A stretch of DNA of 64,000 nucleotides, from assembly GCF_002849855.1 (NCBI RefSeq), contig NZ_CP018616.1, forward strand, positions 1,178,001 to 1,242,000, written 5' to 3'. Under the pieces are notes generated by a model that saw only the letters and a program-made list of their open reading frames with translations, was not told the DNA's origin and ran no database searches. Position 1 is the first letter of the stretch; the number at the start of each line of letters is the position of its first letter. This stretch comes from Vibrio azureus. GTDB taxonomy: Bacteria > Pseudomonadota > Gammaproteobacteria > Enterobacterales > Vibrionaceae. A program made the position numbers and the translations under genes. Shown here one piece after another: positions 48,095-57,254 of the stretch.

Positions 48095-49288
48095 TTAAGA
48101 CGTCGCCTCTTCTTTGTTCTGCTTTGATGTTAAAGTGATCTTCAATAAAGCGGCAGCACTTAACGCGATTAAAAGCCAACTAGCGATAACCATGGTGTTT
48201 TGATCGGTCGGTAAAGCTGATAAACCTAAAGTAAAGCCAAATGCACCCAGCATTTGTAGTGCGCCATATATGGCACCGACTTGACCACGGTGATTAGGAA
48301 ATAAGTAAAGTGCAGAAACGCTAGCCACCGTAGTGAGGAAAGTTGAGCCAAATGCAAAAAGCGCAAAGGCGGTCACTAAAATGGAGTAGCTTTGTATTGC
48401 AATACTGTAGAGAGCTAAAAGCCCACCAGCAATCTGGATTAACACTCCTAGTACTAACGTCATGGTCTCACTGCTCCTGGTTTTGAGAAATGAATTCCAG
48501 AAGAGGCGAGATGAAACACTTGCGGCCATGAGTGCGAGCATACCATGACTGAATTGCTCAATAGATAAACCATATTGATTCTGGGCAACAAATGAACCTG
48601 TCACTTGGAAAAGAAGGATACAACTCGTCCCACTGATCATCATGGCTAAATAACTCAAAAATATCGGATGAGAAATGATCAATGTGTAGTCTTTGAGCAT
48701 TTGTTTGGGTTTTATAGCATGTGGGTTCTTCTTCGCAATGGTTTCTTTTTGTTTAAAGGTCACCACCAGCAATATCAGTGACGCTAAAATAGCCATGAAA
48801 ACAAAGTTACCTTGCCACCCATAATGGCCTGCAATATAACCGCCTAAAACAGGTGTCAAACCAGGCAATCCCATAAAAAGAACGCCATACCAAGCGAGTA
48901 TGCCCATCAACTCACTTTTATTAAAGGAATCTTGTAGCACCGTTCGGCAAAGAAGATACAGTCCACCCACTCCTAGTCCTTGAATAACACGACCTAATAA
49001 CAAAGTGTGTATATTGACCGATGATAAACAAACGATAGAACCAGCTAAAAAGATGATAGCAGAGACAAGTGCAACGGGCTTACGGCCATAGCGTTCAGAT
49101 AAAGGACCACAGCTTAATTGACTGAATGCAAGGGCAATAAAGAAAAAGCTTAATGACTGCTGAGCAAGAGAGTCAGTCGTTTGTAAGCTACTTTCAATGT
49201 CTGGCAAGCTGGGCGCATACATACTTGATGCAAAAAAATAGCTGAGCGCCATGATAAAGCTAATTAGAATAATTTGGATTTTTGACAT
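48095..49288 (-). CDS. MFS drug:proton antiporter, Bcr/CflA/EmrD type
   Basis: A 397-residue inner-membrane transporter with twelve predicted helices. GPLSERYGRKPVALVSA is the loop 2-3 motif, RVIQGLGVGGLYLLCR covers helix 4, and PVLGGYIAGHYGWQGNFVF is the antiporter motif C region of the DHA1 drug-efflux group. Start MSKIQIILIS at 49288 is preferred over a GTG four codons earlier. The AraC-type regulator lies 115 bases upstream on the same strand and probably controls it. The drug substrates cannot be read from sequence. Confidence 0.88.
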   Translation of the reverse strand: MSKIQIILISFIMALSYFFASSMYAPSLPDIESSLQTTDSLAQQSLSFFFIALAFSQLSCGPLSERYGRKPVALVSAIIFLAGSIVCLSSVNIHTLLLGRVIQGLGVGGLYLLCRTVLQDSFNKSELMGILAWYGVLFMGLPGLTPVLGGYIAGHYGWQGNFVFMAILASLILLVVTFKQKETIAKKNPHAIKPKQMLKDYTLIISHPIFLSYLAMMISGTSCILLFQVTGSFVAQNQYGLSIEQFSHGMLALMAASVSSRLFWNSFLKTRSSETMTLVLGVLIQIAGGLLALYSIAIQSYSILVTAFALFAFGSTFLTTVASVSALYLFPNHRGQVGAIYGALQMLGAFGFTLGLSALPTDQNTMVIASWLLIALSAAALLKITLTSKQNKEEATS

Positions 49289-49403
49289 AAATGACACCAC
49301 AAGATTTAGGAAACAGGAGAATTTTAACCAGTTTAGATTTTTCCAGCTTCTGACTTAGCGACAAGGTATTTACAAAACGCGCCAAATTAATCCAACGTAC
49401 AAC

Positions 49404-50144
49404 TTATCGTTGCAACACTGGGTTCAGATTGGTTTTTTTCTTATGTTCTTTAAATGCGCTCGAAAAAGCCGACAAACTTGAATATTGTAACTCGTAGGCG
49501 ATGTCGGTCGCCGTCATCCCTTGGTTCATTAGCTGTTCCGCTCTATCCATTACCACTTTGTTGCGAATATCTTTAAAAGAAGCATCGAAATAGGTGAGAA
49601 AAAGTCGATTTAATGTTCGTACTGAAGCACCTGTAGTTGCCGCGAGGTCTGATATTGATATTTTGATGTTAGGTTGATTCGAGAGGGTGTCAATAACGCT
49701 AAGTAATCTTCTGTCAAGACTACCTTGTGCCACAAGGGCAGCCGAAGATGGTGTGCATTGAAGTGTTTGATCGACCAGAACTTGAATATAATGCTTCTCT
49801 AAACACTCTTTGGGTTGATCATATTCCCAAAGTTGAAAGAGCTGAGCGACGATAGGGGAAACGGTAAATAAATTAATTTTATCACTTTCTGACGGAGGCT
49901 GGGCTGTTGTGCATAAAAGGCTAAGTCGTGAATGAGTTAACACCTCTGCTCTATGAGGTGTTTGGGAAGGGACATAAATAAGATTACCGGGTGTGGTTAG
50001 GATGCTTTGCTCATCGGTATAGAGAATATGGCACCCTTGATGGACGTAGATAAAGTGCGCAAAATCATGCTGATGAAAGTCGCAAGAAAAGTGGCTTTCA
50101 TAAACGGTTGTTATGACCCGATGGTCATCATTCTCTATAGTCAT
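49404..50144 (-). CDS. AraC-family transcriptional regulator
   Basis: A 246-residue regulator. The N-terminal cupin-like sensor has HFIYVHQGCHILYTDEQSIL and GNLIYVPSQTPHRAEV. The C-terminal double helix-turn-helix shows SISDLAATTGASVRTLNRLF and ATDIAYELQYSSLSAFSSAF, the standard AraC blocks. It is encoded just upstream of, and on the same strand as, the MFS pump, a common regulator-pump pairing. The inducer is unknown. The upstream side abuts the complete long repeat. Confidence 0.92.
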   Translation of the reverse strand: MTIENDDHRVITTVYESHFSCDFHQHDFAHFIYVHQGCHILYTDEQSILTTPGNLIYVPSQTPHRAEVLTHSRLSLLCTTAQPPSESDKINLFTVSPIVAQLFQLWEYDQPKECLEKHYIQVLVDQTLQCTPSSAALVAQGSLDRRLLSVIDTLSNQPNIKISISDLAATTGASVRTLNRLFLTYFDASFKDIRNKVVMDRAEQLMNQGMTATDIAYELQYSSLSAFSSAFKEHKKKTNLNPVLQR

Positions 50145-50175
50145 TCGTTAGTCATCTTTATTTTAATGATATTTT

Positions 50176-50460
50176 TATACCCAAGTGACTTCAAGATGCT
50201 TGATTCAGAGCGAGCTCACTGAGTCGAATTCAAGGAAGACAACGAAGCGGAATAGCAGGCTCTTTCTTATTTTTGTAAGAAGAACGGTTGTCTGACGCAA
50301 GAAGTCGGCTCAGTGACACGCTCCCAAAGGGCGAGCGGCCTTAACTCTCAGACTTTGTTAACAATTCTCAATGTAGAGCCACTATATCTTCAAATCGTTG
50401 CCGCGCCTGAGAGTTCAGGTCATCTCGCTGAACGCAGCATCTTGAGGTTACTTGGGTATA
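50176..50460. mobile_element. Complete MITE-like element, 285 bp
   Basis: The ends are inverted repeats of 24 bases with two mismatches: left TATACCCAAGTGACTTCAAG-ATGC, right GCATCTTGAGGTTACTTGGG-TATA. Inside are two arms that recur singly elsewhere: GAATTCAAGGAAGACAACGA on the left and TTGCCGCGCCTGAGAGTTCA on the right. The element has no open frame for a transposase, so it would be non-autonomous. Target duplication cannot be judged by eye. Other copies are at 46013, 46691, 52193, 54987 and 58060. Confidence 0.65.
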
Positions 50461-50649
50461 ATCATAACATGTTTTTTAAACTCAATATGTTTGCGGATTA
50501 AACCATCAATACGCCAGTAACTCTAAGCGAAGAAGCGAAAACACGCGAAGAAGCTCACACACAAGCTAATGATAGTTTTCACGTCTTATTCAGGGCAGCA
50601 TACTATCGTTTATTAAGGTGAGTCGGGTATAAATCTAAAGGAGTAGATT

Positions 50650-52230
50650 TTGTTAAATTATTCAATACCAAAGTACATAATATTCATCATTTCATTCGTG
50701 TTCAGTCATTCGGTAATTGCCATTGATCTAGATAATGCGACACTCAATGACATCCACATTGCGTTAAAAAATGGAAAGATAACATCAGAGCAATTAGTGG
50801 AATCTTATATAGAGAGAATTGAGAAAAATAAGGCTCTGAATGCGGTTGTCAGCATTGATGACTCCGCTTTGGAAAACGCCAATAAATGGGATAAATCTGG
50901 CAATAAAAACTCGATACTTGGTGGGATTCCATTTTTAGTAAAAGATAATTACAACGTAATAAATCAACCTAATACTGCTGGCTCGATTGCTCTCCAAGAT
51001 AATATCGCAAAATATGATGCTAAAGTGGTTGAGTTGCTAAAACAACAGGGGGCGATTGTACTAGGTCGAACGAATATGTCAGAACTCGCAGCCTCTTATG
51101 GCCGGTTCGGTTACAGTTCGCTTGCCGGGCAAACTCTTAACCCACTTAACTTGCAGCGGGATCCTTCCGGTTCAAGCAGCGGTTCAGCGTCTGCAGTTGC
51201 TGCCCATTTAGCTCCGTTTGCACTAGGCACAGACACCACGGGATCGATTCGTGGTCCTGCTTCCGTAACCGGTTTGATAGGGTATCGACCATCAATGGGG
51301 CTAACCAGTCGTACCGGCGTTGTGCCACTTTCTCTGACTTTTGACACAATAGGACCGCTTGTATCCTCCGTTGAAGATCTTGCTATCATCATGGACATCA
51401 TAGCAGTAGAAGATCCGAGTGATCAGGCAAGTGTGTTTTATTATTCGACACAATCAGCCCCAAATTTTACTCGGTCATTGAATGAAGCAACGCTTAAGAA
51501 CAAGCGCTTGGGTTACATTAATAATTATGCAGGTGCGAACGATGAGGTGGATGCGATTATTGAGCAGTCAATATTAAAAATAAAAGACCAAGGGGCTGAG
51601 GTCATTGAGTTATCATTACCCAAAGAGATGGCATCCATTGGCGCACCTGTTTCATCTTTTATTATTGCAGCAGAGTTTAAACCACAGTTGGAAACACACT
51701 TGCGCACCAATAATACAACGATAAGTTTGTCTGAAATGATTAAAAAACTCAAAGCCGATAAACAGAATCCTCACCCCATCAATCCTAAGCGATTAGCTGC
51801 TTTAGAACAGAATATGCTCAATCATGATGCCAACAGTTCTCGTTACATCAGCTTACTCAATCAACAGTTACCATTAATGAGAGCCAAACTGGACTCTATA
51901 AAAAAACAGTATCGATTAGATGGCTTTGTGTTTTCGACTAGACCCTGCCCGGCAGCACCACTGCCAAGTATTGTTGAAGACAGCTACCAGTGTCAGTCAC
52001 AAGATCTATTGGAGGCTGGTTATATCGCTTCTATGCTGGGGTATCCTGAAATCTCAATCCCAGCAGGAGTTACCCAAAGTAATATCCCGGTCAGTTTGTC
52101 TTTTTTAGGAGGCTTTGCTCAAGATGTAGAAATGCTCCAACTCGGTCACGCATTTGAAAAACTGGCCCATTTTTCGGTAGAAAATTGCCTAGACCCAAAT
52201 AACCTCAAGATGCCCTGTTCAGCGAGATGA
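50650..52230 (+). CDS. Secreted amidase-signature enzyme
   Basis: A 526-residue exported amidase. Signal peptide YIIFIISFVFSHSVIA leads into the amidase-signature domain. The catalytic lysine lies in GGIPFLVKDNYN, and the Gly/Ser-rich signature DPSGSSSGSASAVAAH is followed by GTDTTGSIRGPASVTG, giving the Ser-cisSer-Lys triad. It should hydrolyse an amide bond of an unknown substrate outside the cytoplasm; relatives include GatA-like amidases. The start is TTG 50650, with AAAGGAG at good spacing. The last dozen codons (DPNNLKMPCSAR) lie inside a repeat half, so the native C-terminus has probably been replaced. Confidence 0.88.
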   Translation: MLNYSIPKYIIFIISFVFSHSVIAIDLDNATLNDIHIALKNGKITSEQLVESYIERIEKNKALNAVVSIDDSALENANKWDKSGNKNSILGGIPFLVKDNYNVINQPNTAGSIALQDNIAKYDAKVVELLKQQGAIVLGRTNMSELAASYGRFGYSSLAGQTLNPLNLQRDPSGSSSGSASAVAAHLAPFALGTDTTGSIRGPASVTGLIGYRPSMGLTSRTGVVPLSLTFDTIGPLVSSVEDLAIIMDIIAVEDPSDQASVFYYSTQSAPNFTRSLNEATLKNKRLGYINNYAGANDEVDAIIEQSILKIKDQGAEVIELSLPKEMASIGAPVSSFIIAAEFKPQLETHLRTNNTTISLSEMIKKLKADKQNPHPINPKRLAALEQNMLNHDANSSRYISLLNQQLPLMRAKLDSIKKQYRLDGFVFSTRPCPAAPLPSIVEDSYQCQSQDLLEAGYIASMLGYPEISIPAGVTQSNIPVSLSFLGGFAQDVEMLQLGHAFEKLAHFSVENCLDPNNLKMPCSAR

Positions 52231-52305
52231 CCTTAACTCTCAGGCGCGGCAACGATTTGAAGATATAGTGGCCTACATTGAGCACCTTGAGGCCACTTGG
52301 GTATA
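52193..52305. repeat. Internally deleted copy of the long repeat
   Basis: It starts ACCCAAATAACCTCAAGATG, carries TTCAGCGAGATGACCTTAAC and GGCGCGGCAACGATTTGAAG, then jumps to the opposite end, TTGAGGCCACTTGGGTATA. About 113 bases. It overlaps the end of the amidase gene and supplies its stop codon. Confidence 0.8.
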
Positions 52306-52476
52306 TAGTGTATATACTCTTGTCTAAAGAGCTGAGATGATTTTTATGGTTTCTCAGCTTTTCCCTTATAGAAAAAATCATTCCTCTTCTAAAACTCTTC
52401 GACTAAAAATGAAAGAAGTCAATTAACAGAGTTTGCTATGGTCGTGTGTAAAGGCGATAGTATAAGGATAGGGCTC

Positions 52477-52980
52477 ATGACTTCCGATCAAAGTGTTCTG
52501 AATGGTTTACTTGGTGAACTCAGTCAGTTATGGCAACTGGATGGCTTAACATTAAATAAGTCAGGGCGTTGTTCCCTTATCACTGAAGATAACATACAAA
52601 TCGCCATAGATTTAGCTCCTGGCAGTTCTGATCTCCAACTTTTAGCTGGTGTTGGCGTTTTACATGATTCAGATAGAGAACAACAATTAACAGAGTTAAT
52701 GAGACGAAACTTCGAACATGTACAATTGGGCCAAGCTTACTTCGCACTAAGTTCACAAAGCGATCATATTCTTTTACGTTATTTATGCCCGTTTGAAGAC
52801 ATGGATATTAATACCTTGACCAATGTGGTGGGGAATTTTATTCAAATAGCCACAGATGCAGTCAAGCAGTTGAATGATTTATGGGGAGCAGAATTTAGCC
52901 ATGAGCCAACGGTTAACTATGAACCAAGGGTTAACTATGATCCAAATGTTCGGCATTACGCTGATTTACTGAAAGCATAG
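52477..52980 (+). CDS. CesT-like type III secretion chaperone
   Basis: A 167-residue acidic cytosolic protein. The blocks SVLNGLLGELSQLWQLDGL, the strand SGRCSLITEDNIQIAIDL, a LLAGVGVL strand and the helical LTNVVGNFIQIATDAVKQL end match the alpha-beta-beta-beta-alpha plan of CesT/SycE chaperones. The tail has an imperfect repeat, PTVNYEPRVNYDPNV. AAGGA at about 52463 supports ATG 52477; the open frame continues to 52438. It ends 8 bases before the large unknown gene, the usual position of a dedicated chaperone next to its effector. No secretion apparatus genes are in the window. Confidence 0.7.
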   Translation: MTSDQSVLNGLLGELSQLWQLDGLTLNKSGRCSLITEDNIQIAIDLAPGSSDLQLLAGVGVLHDSDREQQLTELMRRNFEHVQLGQAYFALSSQSDHILLRYLCPFEDMDINTLTNVVGNFIQIATDAVKQLNDLWGAEFSHEPTVNYEPRVNYDPNVRHYADLLKA

Positions 52981-52988
52981 GAGTTATT

Positions 52989-54716
52989 ATGAGCCTAAAT
53001 CGAATCAGTTCAAGCACTTCATCTCAAGCGATATCACAACAAACGATATCTTCGAAACAGCTTGAGAAATCGACCAAATCAGGTCTATCTTTACTGATAT
53101 CTAATATCTCCAATTTAGTATCAACAGACATAAAAGCACCGCTTCATCATATTCCTATTGGATTAAAGCAAGATTTGCGGATTTATGATGAGGATATAAA
53201 GCAAGTCTCAATGGCGTTTGCGAATTCATTGAATAACTATATCAGCAGTAATCCAGAAAAGCATATTGCTTACTTAAATGGTTATAGTAAGTTCTATGAA
53301 TTTGAAGGAAGGTTAACAATAAATAACCATTCTATACAGCAAGTAACGCTTCCTCGCTCAGTAGAAAAATTGGCTGAGCTCTATAATATTTTGCTTGAAG
53401 GGCACTCACGATATGGTTCGATGTTTCAATCATTGATTAAGCCGATTAAGGATAATAATAACATTTTGAGTCATTATTTACGTTACTCTAGTGGTAAGGT
53501 AAAGCCAGCTAAAGCATTACCTACCCAAGTGATCAATGAAAGTTCTGGTACATCAACTAAGCCCATGCTTCAAAAAATAAAAATTGCTCCATCAAAGAGT
53601 GCAACTGATAGCAAATACCCAGAGCTGAGATTTACAGATAAAGAACGTGAGAGGGTAAGAGATGATCTTACAAAAATTCTTTCAACCTATTTATTTACAG
53701 GAAAGAATGCCGATCTACATAATAAAAAACTCTATGCACAATTAAACCTTGGCGATAGTGAGATTAATCAATTTTTAACGATTAAAGATAGTCAAATATC
53801 TCTCAACGCTCCAAAAGATCGCCAGGAACTGAAATCCTTTTTGGAGCAGCTGTTAAGCAATCATCGAGGGTTTGGGCCCAAGTTAACGATTTTTTCAGAT
53901 ACATTTGTTAAGCGAGTAAAGGAAGCAATTAAAGATACATCAGGAGTCCTTCACAAGTATTTAAAGTGGGAGAATGGCAATCAATTGAGCATTGTTGCTC
54001 CGAGTAATGAAGAATTACAAATTCATGCTCAAAAAGAACAGGAAAGTCGTTCAGTTATCGAACAACAGCAAAAGGTAGACCTATCGAAAGAGATAACGGT
54101 ATTAAAAGAACAGCAACAGCCACTTTTAGAACGAACAAAATTGAGCCGCTACTTGCTTAAGCATGGAAGCAAAAATTGGCCAAATCTTGAGTTTAATGCC
54201 GCGAAAGTAACAACCTTAAAGCATGTTGAAATTATTGGAAATGAGTCACTGGATCAATTAAAAGATCGACTTCAGATGATGAAAGGTAATCTTTCGGGTT
54301 TAGCTGGAGAGTTAGAATATAACTTGATGCAGCTACCAATAAAGAGTGACATTGAAACAAATAAGTACTCTTTAACTCAGAATTCAGTCACTCAAACGAT
54401 TTCCGACTTAAAAACGATAGTAAAAAATATAGAAAAACCCAACAGTAACTGGCTTGTTCGCTGGTTTTTTAAGCCCCAAAATCAAGCCACTAATGAAATT
54501 AAAGCGCGTTTAAACGAGCTTGAACACCTTCATCAACAACTGGAAGTTCATTGGCCAAATATGGGAAATACTGCTTGGTTGCAGAGCTTTGTTGCTAGGG
54601 AAGTAGAAAGGTTAACTGATGTTATTGTTGCTGAAAAAAAGGTGATGTTTATTCGTTTGGAAACACCTGAATATAAAAGTTGGAAAAAGGCAATAAAAGA
54701 GAATTTAACGAAATAA
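52989..54716 (+). CDS. Candidate type III effector, novel
   Basis: A 575-residue protein with a Ser/Thr/Gln-rich disordered N-terminus (SLNRISSSTSSQAISQQTIS) and no signal peptide, as in type III effectors. Two segments look like an internal duplication: about 70-180 (RLTINNHSIQQ, LLEGHSRYGS, ILSHYLRYSSG) and about 222-345 (FLTIKDSQISL, LLSNHRGFGP, VLHKYLKWENG). A basic coiled-coil-rich C-terminal half follows (NWLVRWFFKPQNQ near 490). AGGAG precedes the ATG, 8 bases after the chaperone gene. No catalytic motif recognised. The effector assignment is inferred from the chaperone and the N-terminus. Confidence 0.65.
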   Translation: MSLNRISSSTSSQAISQQTISSKQLEKSTKSGLSLLISNISNLVSTDIKAPLHHIPIGLKQDLRIYDEDIKQVSMAFANSLNNYISSNPEKHIAYLNGYSKFYEFEGRLTINNHSIQQVTLPRSVEKLAELYNILLEGHSRYGSMFQSLIKPIKDNNNILSHYLRYSSGKVKPAKALPTQVINESSGTSTKPMLQKIKIAPSKSATDSKYPELRFTDKERERVRDDLTKILSTYLFTGKNADLHNKKLYAQLNLGDSEINQFLTIKDSQISLNAPKDRQELKSFLEQLLSNHRGFGPKLTIFSDTFVKRVKEAIKDTSGVLHKYLKWENGNQLSIVAPSNEELQIHAQKEQESRSVIEQQQKVDLSKEITVLKEQQQPLLERTKLSRYLLKHGSKNWPNLEFNAAKVTTLKHVEIIGNESLDQLKDRLQMMKGNLSGLAGELEYNLMQLPIKSDIETNKYSLTQNSVTQTISDLKTIVKNIEKPNSNWLVRWFFKPQNQATNEIKARLNELEHLHQQLEVHWPNMGNTAWLQSFVAREVERLTDVIVAEKKVMFIRLETPEYKSWKKAIKENLTK

Positions 54717-54748
54717 AAAACTAACGTTTAATTATGATGTTTTTAAAT

Positions 54749-54775
54749 AGAGCTCTAATGAAAGGGCTCTTTTTA
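54749..54775 (+). terminator. Terminator of the chaperone/effector pair
   Basis: AGAGCTC / GGGCTCT (7 bp, one G-T pair), 8-base loop, then TTTTT. It is 32 bases past the stop. The following 54776-54986 is AT-rich with no gene seen. Confidence 0.8.
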
Positions 54776-54986
54776 TTATTTGATGTTTTTTAGATTCTTA
54801 TCAATAATCTTAAATATTAATGATTTAATTTTTATATTCTAAAATAACTATAAATAAGTAATGTAGGGGAAATTAAATATTATAATTTTGAATGTTAATA
54901 TTTCTGTGTCAGTATATATAATCAGGTAAGAGGATTTTTACTTGATCTCTTAATAACAAATTAAATATTTATATAAACCTAAATAT

Positions 54987-55096
54987 ATTGAGGTCACTTG
55001 GGTATATACCCAAGTGGCCTCAAGATGCTTGATTTAGAGCGAGGTCACTGAGTTGAATTCAAGGAAGACAACGAAGCGGAATAGCAGGCTCTTTCC
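54987..55096. repeat. Left half of the long repeat, joined to an inverted end
   Basis: AAATATATTGAGGTCACTTG, GGTATATACCCAAG at the head-to-head junction, then GATTTAGAGCGAGGTCACTG, GAATTCAAGGAAGACAACGA and AGCGGAATAGCAGGCTCTTT. It stops where the left arm of the complete copy stops resembling it. Confidence 0.8.
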
Positions 55097-55128
55097 AAGT
55101 TGTATAATAGGTAAGGATTAAGGTTAAA

Positions 55129-56934
55129 ATGAAAATAATAAAAAATACACTTGTGCTGATTTCACCATTATTCATATATAAGCCGTTAGTGGCAGGTGAA
55201 TTGGAAAGTGTCAGTATGAGTGCCTCACATAAGCACCTATTTACTGCAGATAACCAGCGCCATGAAGAAGCAAAGGTTTTGTTCAATGTAATTTTGAATC
55301 GAATCCCCCGAGGGCAACTTGGAAAACTATCACAAGACTATCTGATTAAGCTTGCAGATCAACAACCAGATACTACTGAAAGTAATGAACAAAGTCAGGA
55401 TATTGCAGTTAAGCAAGAGACAGCTAAAGCGATACAATACTATTTACGACATCAAAAAGTGGATAATGGGCGGTTCATAAAAATCGGTGACAAGGTCGCG
55501 GGTTGGTGTTTAGTGACTGATAAAGGAAACTGCGAGGGGCCATTAAACACTACGGGGGCATTGAGTCATATTAAACAGGGAGTGTCACCATCTGGAGGGA
55601 ATGCATTAGTCGTCGGTAAGCCAAATAGTCAAACCAGCATTTTGACGACGTTGGAAACGTTACCTGGCCAGACTTATACTCTCAGTTTTAACTACACCGG
55701 AGGTTTTGTTAAATACTCAGGAAATACCTATACGTTTCAGCCTGTGAGTGCGCTTGTTCGTATTGGCGCGGAACAGACACTTATTGAAATGCAGCATCCG
55801 TTTGTCGAAGAAAAATTCTGGATTGGCGGCAGCGAGGGCGTGATCAATGCCCCGTGGGATAACAATCAAGATGGTCACCGCTGGGAAAAAGTTGAGCTAC
55901 AATTTGTTGCAACCCAGTATCAAACGGTGTTGGAATTTACTCATCTTGCGCAAAATAATAATCAACAACAAACCAGTCCGTTAATGCTGTCCAATGTCAT
56001 GGTCTATGATGATGTTATTGTGGATAAATCACTGCAACCCGGAAAAGTCGCCTTTGTCGCAACGTCAGGTGCCGCTGTAATGGGAGCAGGAGGGACATGG
56101 CTGTATTTAGCTAATAAAGGGGCCTCGGCAAATTATTTTCAATCGTTAGGGTACAGCCTGACAACGGTAGGGCCTGGAACAAAAAACATGGCGCTCAACG
56201 CAGCCTTTGATGATATGCATGAAATAATGCAAGGAAGTGGCGGCCTAGAAGTATTGGAAAATTATATCAGTTTCACCACGCGTGAGTATGGGAGTGCTTA
56301 TTTTAAGCAGCCGATATCTAGAGCAGAATTTAATGTGTTAGCTCAAGAAGGGTACACTGAACTTGATACTGGCATTAGTGCTAATGCTTTGACTTTTGAT
56401 GATAATGCAACCTACGTCACTAAGCCTATTGTTGGCCAGTCAGTGGATGCTGAGGTCCAAACCGTGATTAAGTTTACTTCTCAGCAAAGAGCCATTGATT
56501 TTGTCAGGCAACTTGATCGTTATTTAATGATACAAACCTCACAAGTACAGGCGATTCGTCAGCAAATTCACAGCCTAAGTGTTTTGGTCGGTAATACCGA
56601 GGCCAATGCCGTCGCTGCCGAGCATGAATCTGTTATTGTATTTCATACAGGCAACACCATTACGTTAAATGGTTCTAGCCAAGTTGGCTTAAATGAGTTC
56701 GTTGCTTGGTTTGCAAAGAGCAATGGCTATAAATCTTCCATTGTTGATAGCTTACCGTTTACTTATAACTCAACATCAGTATCTGGTATTGGCTGGAGTT
56801 CGATAATAGAGGATGTGGATAGTGTTGCGGCCAACGTGATTCATAATAGCTATCAAGCCGGAATGACCGTGGAGGAGTTTTCAACTGCAGCGATTGAGGC
56901 AATGGAAGCGGCAGGTATTTTGGTTATGTTATAG
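55129..56934 (+). CDS. Large secreted protein, unknown
   Basis: A 601-residue exported protein with signal peptide IIKNTLVLISPLFIYKPLVA, cut before GELES. The middle (about 170-300) has a jelly-roll look: GNALVVGKPNSQTSILTTLE, PGQTYTLSFNYTGGF and HRWEKVELQFVATQYQTVLE, like galactose-binding or DUF642-type modules. After a Gly/Ala-rich hydrophobic stretch (VAFVATSGAAVMGAGGTWLY, about 309-328) comes an unfamiliar 270-residue C-terminal domain. That domain includes a NIIH-like VAANVIHNSYQAGMTVEEF end. It sits alone between a repeat half and a terminator. Function unknown; a glycan-binding secreted factor is one guess. Confidence 0.65.
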   Translation: MKIIKNTLVLISPLFIYKPLVAGELESVSMSASHKHLFTADNQRHEEAKVLFNVILNRIPRGQLGKLSQDYLIKLADQQPDTTESNEQSQDIAVKQETAKAIQYYLRHQKVDNGRFIKIGDKVAGWCLVTDKGNCEGPLNTTGALSHIKQGVSPSGGNALVVGKPNSQTSILTTLETLPGQTYTLSFNYTGGFVKYSGNTYTFQPVSALVRIGAEQTLIEMQHPFVEEKFWIGGSEGVINAPWDNNQDGHRWEKVELQFVATQYQTVLEFTHLAQNNNQQQTSPLMLSNVMVYDDVIVDKSLQPGKVAFVATSGAAVMGAGGTWLYLANKGASANYFQSLGYSLTTVGPGTKNMALNAAFDDMHEIMQGSGGLEVLENYISFTTREYGSAYFKQPISRAEFNVLAQEGYTELDTGISANALTFDDNATYVTKPIVGQSVDAEVQTVIKFTSQQRAIDFVRQLDRYLMIQTSQVQAIRQQIHSLSVLVGNTEANAVAAEHESVIVFHTGNTITLNGSSQVGLNEFVAWFAKSNGYKSSIVDSLPFTYNSTSVSGIGWSSIIEDVDSVAANVIHNSYQAGMTVEEFSTAAIEAMEAAGILVML

Positions 56935-56991
56935 TTAATGTTATTTAATTAATTATTATTTAAAAGCTTTTGTTGTTTATTTTTATTAATG

Positions 56992-57026
56992 GGTTGTGAG
57001 TTTTTATTTTAGCTCACGACCTTTTT
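56992..57026 (+). terminator. Rho-independent terminator
   Basis: GGTTGTGAG / CTCACGACC (9 bp, one G-T pair), 12-base loop, then TTTTT. It ends the 601-residue secreted protein transcript. The 57027-57254 stretch after it is AT-rich and likely holds a promoter. Confidence 0.8.
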
Positions 57027-57254
57027 GTGTTTGTAAAATTTATTTTTAAATAAAATAAAATTTTCAAGGTGTTATTTATATTTTTCTTTGTGATAATGAT
57101 TTTTGCATTTTTACAATCTTGGTATTTTAATTAAAAATTATTTGTGTAGACTATTAGGTGATTCTTCTTCCAAGTTTATACCAAAATCTCCTTCCTTTAT
57201 TTTAAGGGAGTGGTTCTTATTTTTAAGAAAACTTCATCATTGAGAGTAAACGAT

